The position numbers and the translations under genes were made by a program. From an uncultured Clostridia bacterium (GTDB lineage Bacteria > Bacillota > Clostridia > UBA1381), in assembly GCA_945948775.1 (NCBI GenBank), contig CAMFCK010000010.1:1-10566 (forward strand): 10,566 nucleotides of DNA. Direction: 5' to 3'. Below are positions 7,742-10,566 of the stretch, piece after piece. The notes under the pieces are model-generated. The model was not told where the DNA came from. It did no database searches and saw only the letters and a list, made by a program, of their open reading frames with translations. The stretch's first letter is position 1. Each line of letters starts with the position of its first letter.

Positions 7742-7779
7742 TTTGTTACAAGGTATATTATTAACCTTTTTGTCACAAA
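7742..7779. promoter_or_regulatory. Operator-like imperfect inverted repeat upstream of pspC
   Basis: On the plus strand TTTGTTACAAGGT (7742-7754) and ACCTTTTTGTCACAAA (7764-7779) are inverted copies around a 9-base AT-only centre. One arm has three extra bases and there is one mismatch. It sits where the pspC promoter should be; I find no clean -35/-10 pair there. It could be a transcription-factor site, but the factor is unknown. Confidence 0.4.
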
Positions 7780-7792
7780 ATATCTATTGAAG

Positions 7793-7825
7793 AAAAAAAC
7801 GGCACAGTCTACAAATACTGTGCCG
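7793..7825 (-). terminator. Rho-independent terminator after the ferredoxin gene
   Basis: A 9-bp perfect stem (CGGCACAGT, 7800-7808, with ACTGTGCCG, 7817-7825) and an 8-base loop are followed on the minus strand by seven T (7799-7793). It begins 12 bases after the ferredoxin stop codon. Confidence 0.95.
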
Positions 7826-7837
7826 CCGCATTCACCA

Positions 7838-8005
7838 TTACTCCTGAGGAGCGCCTACCGGGCAAACCCCCGCGCAAGCTCCGCAGCTAATGCAGGTACC
7901 ATCGTCAATAACGTATTTAGAATCGCCCTCGCTGATAGCGCCTACAGGACATTCAGCAGCACATGCTCCGCAGCTGATGCAGTCATCACTGATTTTATAT
8001 GCCAT
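7838..8005 (-). CDS. 2[4Fe-4S] clostridial-type ferredoxin
   Basis: This 55-aa protein is a small bacterial ferredoxin, a cytoplasmic low-potential electron carrier. It shows two CxxCxxCxxxCP motifs: C9, C12, C15, C19 in CISCGACAAECPVGAI, and C38, C41, C44, C48 in CISCGACAGVCPVGAP. The near-identical halves show the internal duplication typical of this family. The start at ATG 8005 is set by AGGAGGTG with 7-base spacing; the longer open frame to 8062 has no support. It has its own extended -10 promoter inside the end of ricT, a leader of about 117 bases, and a strong terminator, so it is a single-gene unit. Likely partners are oxidoreductases such as pyruvate:ferredoxin oxidoreductase or hydrogenase, but none is in the window. 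Confidence 0.96.
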   Translation of the reverse strand: MAYKISDDCISCGACAAECPVGAISEGDSKYVIDDGTCISCGACAGVCPVGAPQE

Positions 8006-8048
8006 CTTAAAACACCTCCTTAAATTTATATGTGTCATGCTATTTGAT

Positions 8049-8121
8049 CCGTATATGAGCAACAGTCAATATTACGGACTTTTTAACAGCCGAGGCACAG
8101 GATATACCCAACCGCATATCC
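8049..8121 (-). promoter_or_regulatory. Folded 5' leader of the ferredoxin mRNA
   Basis: Two hairpins lie between the promoter and the gene. GGATAT/ATATCC (8100-8105 with 8116-8121) sits at the predicted 5' end of the RNA. CCGTATAT (8049-8056) pairs with ATATTACGG (8069-8077), 8 bp with one bulge. I do not recognise a known riboswitch class. The structure could affect RNA stability or translation. Confidence 0.4.
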
Positions 8122-8128
8122 CAACGCC

Positions 8129-8157
8129 ATTATATCATATATTTTCCTAATCTTCAA
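8129..8157 (-). promoter_or_regulatory. Extended -10 promoter of the ferredoxin gene
   Basis: On the minus strand, TTGAAG (8157-8152), a 17-base spacer and TATAAT (8134-8129) are preceded by TG in the extended -10 position (TGATATAAT). The -35 box overlaps the last codons of ricT. The start of transcription is expected near 8122. Confidence 0.82.
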
Positions 8158-9019
8158 GCTTTTTTAGCATTTCTTCATCTTTTTTTTCCGAAGCCGCGTC
8201 GCCGTGCGGTTTTTTGATAATCTTAACATCGTTTACGCTGTAGTCTTTATATGCCTTATCATGGTCTTCATCTATTCTGACCTTAAGCTGCCCTTTAAGG
8301 ATATTTACATATTCCACCGTACCGCGTCCGTCCGGCGTATCCACTACACAACCGGCTCTGGGGGTAACCTTGAGAAGCTCTTCATACATTTCCTGCTCAT
8401 ATTTAAGACAGCACATAAGTCTGCCGCATGAGCCGGAAATCTTTGTAGGATTCAAAGATAAGCCCTGCTCCTTCGCCATTTTTATCGAAACAGGCTCAAA
8501 TTCGCCCAGAAACTGCGAGCAGCACAAGCCCCTGCCGCAGATGCCAATGCTCCCAAGCGTCTTTGACTCATCTCTTGCGCCAATCTGTCTCAGCTCTATT
8601 CTTGTCCGGTAAACGTTGGCAAGTTCCTTTACAAGCTCGCGAAAATCTATACGCCCGTCAGCTGTGAAATAGAAAAGTATTTTAGAATTATCAAAGGTAT
8701 ATTCCACTTCTACCAGCTTCATGTCAAGATTGTGTTTTTTTATCTTCTCGCAGCAAAGCTCAAATGCCTCTGCCTCTTTCTTCTTATTCTCCTCCAGAAT
8801 ACGCAAATCCTCTTCATTTGCTACGCGGATAACATTTCTAAGCGGCTTTTTGATATTTTTTTCATCAATCTCATGTATCCCTACAACTACCTCGCCTATC
8901 TCTATACCGCGCGAGGTTTCCACGACCACTGTATCGCCTTTTTTTATATCCAGTCCGTCCGGAGCAAAATGATACACCTTTCCGACCTTTTTAAATCTTA
9001 CTCCAATTATACTAACCAT
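8147..9019 (-). CDS. ricT: PSP1-domain protein RicT (YaaT), Y-complex subunit
   Basis: In Bacillus subtilis, RicT (YaaT) acts with RicA and RicF in an Fe-S containing complex that promotes RNase Y mRNA maturation and affects sporulation and competence. This 290-aa protein begins with a typical N-terminal region (VSIIGVRFKKVGKVYHFAP). The PSP1 core holds TLGSIGICGRGLCCSQFL (C161, C166, C167) and GSCGRLMCCLKYE (C198, C203, C204), the conserved cysteines proposed to bind Fe-S clusters. A variable charged tail (about 270-290) closes it. The ATG at 9019 overlaps the end of the upstream membrane-protein gene by 8 bases and has GGAG with 7-base spacing, suggesting translational coupling. The usual holB neighbour is absent here. 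The family assignment is firm; the Y-complex role is transferred from B. subtilis. Confidence 0.93.
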   Translation of the reverse strand: MVSIIGVRFKKVGKVYHFAPDGLDIKKGDTVVVETSRGIEIGEVVVGIHEIDEKNIKKPLRNVIRVANEEDLRILEENKKKEAEAFELCCEKIKKHNLDMKLVEVEYTFDNSKILFYFTADGRIDFRELVKELANVYRTRIELRQIGARDESKTLGSIGICGRGLCCSQFLGEFEPVSIKMAKEQGLSLNPTKISGSCGRLMCCLKYEQEMYEELLKVTPRAGCVVDTPDGRGTVEYVNILKGQLKVRIDEDHDKAYKDYSVNDVKIIKKPHGDAASEKKDEEMLKKLED

Positions 9020-9464
9020 TTACTTTCTCCTTAAGCTTTTGCATAAAATCATTGTCTGCCTCTATTACAATCAGACTGCCGCCGTTATTATATGATATAT
9101 ACCGCCGGTTTTTACTGCTGATTATACTTTTGATAAACTTAGCGCAGACCTGCGGCTTCTGTTCAGGCTTTGTATCGGAAATACAGCTTATGTCATTATA
9201 TTCCGCATATGCGGCTCTTTCGCGCCGCCCGATCCGGCATTTTGCAGCGATTCCCTCCTCGCCGAGAGTATAGGTAAACTCCGCGCAGTACCTTGTATAA
9301 ACAAAATAAACCAAAATGCATCCCATTAATATCATTGATATTTCCTTCAGCATAGGCGGTTCCGGCACAAGATACCGCACCAGATCCCCTGCCAAAGCTA
9401 TAACGCATATACAAATCAGCACAAAGAAAAACTCCTTTGCTCCTGCTCTGAGCGTGTATTTCAT
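9012..9464 (-). CDS. Two-helix membrane protein with a C-terminal soluble domain, unknown function
   Basis: I do not recognise this 150-aa protein. Two hydrophobic segments lie at about 11-33 (FFFVLICICVIALAGDLVRY) and 41-58 (EISMILMGCILVYFVY), forming a helical hairpin. The remaining 90 or so residues look like a small beta-rich domain with a final helix (EADNDFMQKLKEKV), the pattern seen in bacterial PH-like membrane proteins. That comparison is structural impression only. The ATG at 9464 has GGAGG with 6-base spacing and a perfect consensus promoter lies just upstream. The last 8 bases overlap ricT, so the two proteins are likely made together. A role in anchoring or supporting the RicT complex is possible but unproven. 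Confidence 0.82.
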   Translation of the reverse strand: MKYTLRAGAKEFFFVLICICVIALAGDLVRYLVPEPPMLKEISMILMGCILVYFVYTRYCAEFTYTLGEEGIAAKCRIGRRERAAYAEYNDISCISDTKPEQKPQVCAKFIKSIISSKNRRYISYNNGGSLIVIEADNDFMQKLKEKVNG

Positions 9465-9504
9465 TTCCGACCTCCCTCATTCCTGCTATTATCTGTATTA
9501 TAAA

Positions 9505-9533
9505 ATTATATTACATTTAAAAAATAATGTCAA
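9505..9533 (-). promoter_or_regulatory. Consensus sigma-A promoter of the membrane protein-ricT operon
   Basis: On the minus strand, perfect TTGACA (9533-9528), a 17-base AT-rich spacer and perfect TATAAT (9510-9505) lie about 40 bases before the start codon. It is divergent to the promoter at 9627-9655. Confidence 0.92.
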
Positions 9534-9626
9534 GTCCTGAAGTGCAGGCAAAACGCTTCTATGTCAAATTCCGACAATAAAAACGGTTTTGGATATATCA
9601 TTGCGGCAGTTTTATTATGCGATGTA

Positions 9627-9655
9627 TTGACATACGCCTTTGAATACGGTATAAT
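9627..9655 (+). promoter_or_regulatory. Consensus sigma-A promoter of the SCP2-domain gene
   Basis: Perfect TTGACA (9627-9632), a 17-base spacer and perfect TATAAT (9650-9655) lie 37 bases before the ATG. The gene should be strongly and perhaps constitutively expressed. Confidence 0.93.
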
Positions 9656-9692
9656 AGTATTGTTTATATTGAACTAACAGGAGGTATCGGCT

Positions 9693-10244
9693 ATGACTTT
9701 TGAACAGGCATTTCAAAAAGTAAAAGCAAAATTTGATAAAGTGGATACATCAAAGCTTACATCGGATTTTGCAATTCAGGTCAGTATGACCGACAGCGAC
9801 TGCGGCGGCATATTCTATATCCAAAGTGCCGGCGGCGAGCTCAGGGTTGAGCCTTACGATTATCGTGACAATACTGCAAATGTTGCATTAAAGAAGCTGG
9901 ATTTATACAAAATTCTTGACGGCAAACTTTCGGTTGCTCAGGCTGCAGAAAGCGGCAAAGCCGTAATATACGGCAACGCTGCGGACTTAGAAGCTGCGGC
10001 AGCATGCATAGTGCATGACGAACCTGCTCCAAAAGCAGAAAAAAAGCCTGCCGTTAAGGCTCCAAAGGCAACAGCAAAAAAAGCAGCGGCTAAATCGTCT
10101 GCAAAAAAAGAAACAGTTAAGAAGGCTGAGCCTAAAAAAGAGGCTGCTCCCGCAAAGGCAGAGAGCGCTATAAAAGCATCTGCTAAAGCAGCATCCGCGC
10201 CGGAAACGGCAAAGCCCTCTGTGCGAAAGACATCAAAAAAATAG
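9693..10244 (+). CDS. SCP2-like sterol/lipid-binding domain protein with a histone-H1-like Lys/Ala-rich tail
   Basis: The first 105 or so residues of this 183-aa protein look like a small SCP2 (sterol carrier) fold. Typical features are MTFEQAFQKVKAKFDK, a beta region through GGIFYIQSAGGELRVEPYDY, and the closing LYKILDGKLSVAQAAESGKAVIYGN before a final helix. SCP2 domains bind hydrophobic ligands; the natural ligand in bacteria is mostly unknown. Residues 110-183 are a low-complexity tail of Lys, Ala, Pro, Ser and Glu, with 21 lysines in 74 residues and repeated KKAAAK-like units. It resembles histone H1 or the tails of DNA-binding and granule-associated proteins. Start ATG 9693 has AGGAGGT with good spacing. 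It is the only plus-strand gene in the window and stands alone between a consensus promoter and a terminator. The function is not established. Confidence 0.87.
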   Translation: MTFEQAFQKVKAKFDKVDTSKLTSDFAIQVSMTDSDCGGIFYIQSAGGELRVEPYDYRDNTANVALKKLDLYKILDGKLSVAQAAESGKAVIYGNAADLEAAAACIVHDEPAPKAEKKPAVKAPKATAKKAAAKSSAKKETVKKAEPKKEAAPAKAESAIKASAKAASAPETAKPSVRKTSKK

Positions 10245-10290
10245 TTTGGAAGCATAAAATGGGGTGTAAAAAAAAAGTCGCCCGGAGCAT

Positions 10291-10314
10291 TCAAGGGCAA
10301 AAACCTTGATTTTT
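10291..10314 (+). terminator. Rho-independent terminator of the SCP2 gene
   Basis: TCAAGG (10291-10296) pairs with CCTTGA (10304-10309) around a 7-base loop, followed by five T (10310-10314). It lies 46 bases after the stop codon. The stem is short, so the stronger hairpin at 10344-10375 may serve as a back-up. Confidence 0.65.
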
Positions 10315-10343
10315 CTTGCTTTAAACAAAATAACGATTACATG

Positions 10344-10375
10344 CAGAAAATCCGCCGGTAAAAGCGGATTTTCTG
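10344..10375. repeat. Perfect 12-bp hairpin
   Basis: CAGAAAATCCGC (10344-10355) and GCGGATTTTCTG (10364-10375) form a perfect 12-bp stem around an 8-base loop. The right arm contains TTTT and is followed by TGTTT on the plus strand, so it may be a second terminator for the SCP2 gene. Confidence 0.7.
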
Positions 10376-10444
10376 TGTTTATGTCCTTGAACTGCGAACG
10401 ATTTTTTTTGATATCCCCTATGAAGTCTATTTTATATAATGACT

Positions 10445-10504
10445 GCCGAATAATCAAAAAATGTTGTCGCTATGCGACACATAAACATTTTTTGATTATT
10501 CGGC
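10445..10504. repeat. 60-base inverted repeat with 20-bp perfect arms and an inner hairpin
   Basis: GCCGAATAATCAAAAAATGT (10445-10464) is the exact reverse complement of 10485-10504. The centre holds another hairpin, TGTCGC-TAT-GCGACA (10465-10479), and a 5-base bulge. Seven T (10511-10517) follow on the plus strand after six bases. It could be a bidirectional terminator or a small palindromic mobile repeat. Confidence 0.8.
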
Positions 10505-10566
10505 TGCAAGTTTTTTTGAATAAATATGAAAAATCCTTGCACCACAAATAAATATTTTGCTCTCAA

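Larger units (their letters stand above)
10245..10566. other. Gene-free AT-rich stretch after the SCP2 gene
   Basis: I see no convincing gene here. An 81-codon plus-strand frame (10306-10551) runs straight through two inverted repeats, lacks a ribosome site and has no familiar sequence. The region holds a terminator, a 12-bp hairpin and a 60-base inverted repeat. The window ends before the next gene on the right. Confidence 0.7.

Noticed and set aside
10395..10435. Possible plus-strand promoter (TTGATA and TATAAT near 10398-10430)
   Set aside because: The spacer would be about 21 bases, too long, and no gene follows within the window.
10306..10551. An 81-codon plus-strand open frame near the right end
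   Set aside because: It runs through two strong inverted repeats, lacks a ribosome site and shows no recognisable sequence.
1..10566. CRISPR array, insertion sequence, tRNA or rRNA genes
   Set aside because: No spaced direct repeats, transposase sequence or tRNA/rRNA-like pattern was seen on either strand.

Overview
The window looks like the chromosome of an anaerobic Firmicute of class Clostridia. The evidence is the gdpP-rplI-dnaB gene order, near-consensus sigma-A promoters with 17-base spacers, strong AGGAGG-type ribosome sites, a 2[4Fe-4S] ferredoxin, RicT and pyruvate formate-lyase (PFL). This is inference from gene content; no rRNA or tRNA gene is present to fix the genus. All genes but one are on the minus strand, so the layout below goes right to left, in the direction of transcription.

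Region 1 (10566-9465): a plus-strand gene for an SCP2-like domain with a histone-H1-like Lys/Ala tail, its consensus promoter, a terminator, and about 320 gene-free bases holding two strong inverted repeats. Region 2 (9533-7793): a divergent promoter drives a two-helix membrane protein whose gene overlaps ricT (PSP1 family). A separately promoted small ferredoxin gene with a folded leader follows, closed by a strong terminator. Region 3 (7792-6713): a PspC-domain membrane protein and a sirtuin (NAD-dependent protein deacylase).

Region 4 (6611-3998) is the most unusual part. It is a pfl operon in which PFL appears to be split. The catalytic core carries the Cys-Cys pair but stops before the glycyl radical domain. 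That domain is a separate 78-aa gene. Between them lies a tightly packed 57-aa ORF that resembles the N-terminal half of the same glycyl domain and has four cysteines. One consensus promoter and one terminator enclose the three genes. No PFL-activating enzyme gene is in the window.

Region 5 (3965-6): the housekeeping cluster gdpP (c-di-AMP phosphodiesterase), rplI (ribosomal protein L9) and dnaB (replicative helicase). dnaB is interrupted by a frame change in the linker between its N-terminal domain and its ATPase domain. This could be an assembly error, a small deletion or recoding.

The likely working theme is anaerobic pyruvate and acetyl-CoA metabolism (PFL, ferredoxin, sirtuin) beside core replication, translation and second-messenger genes.
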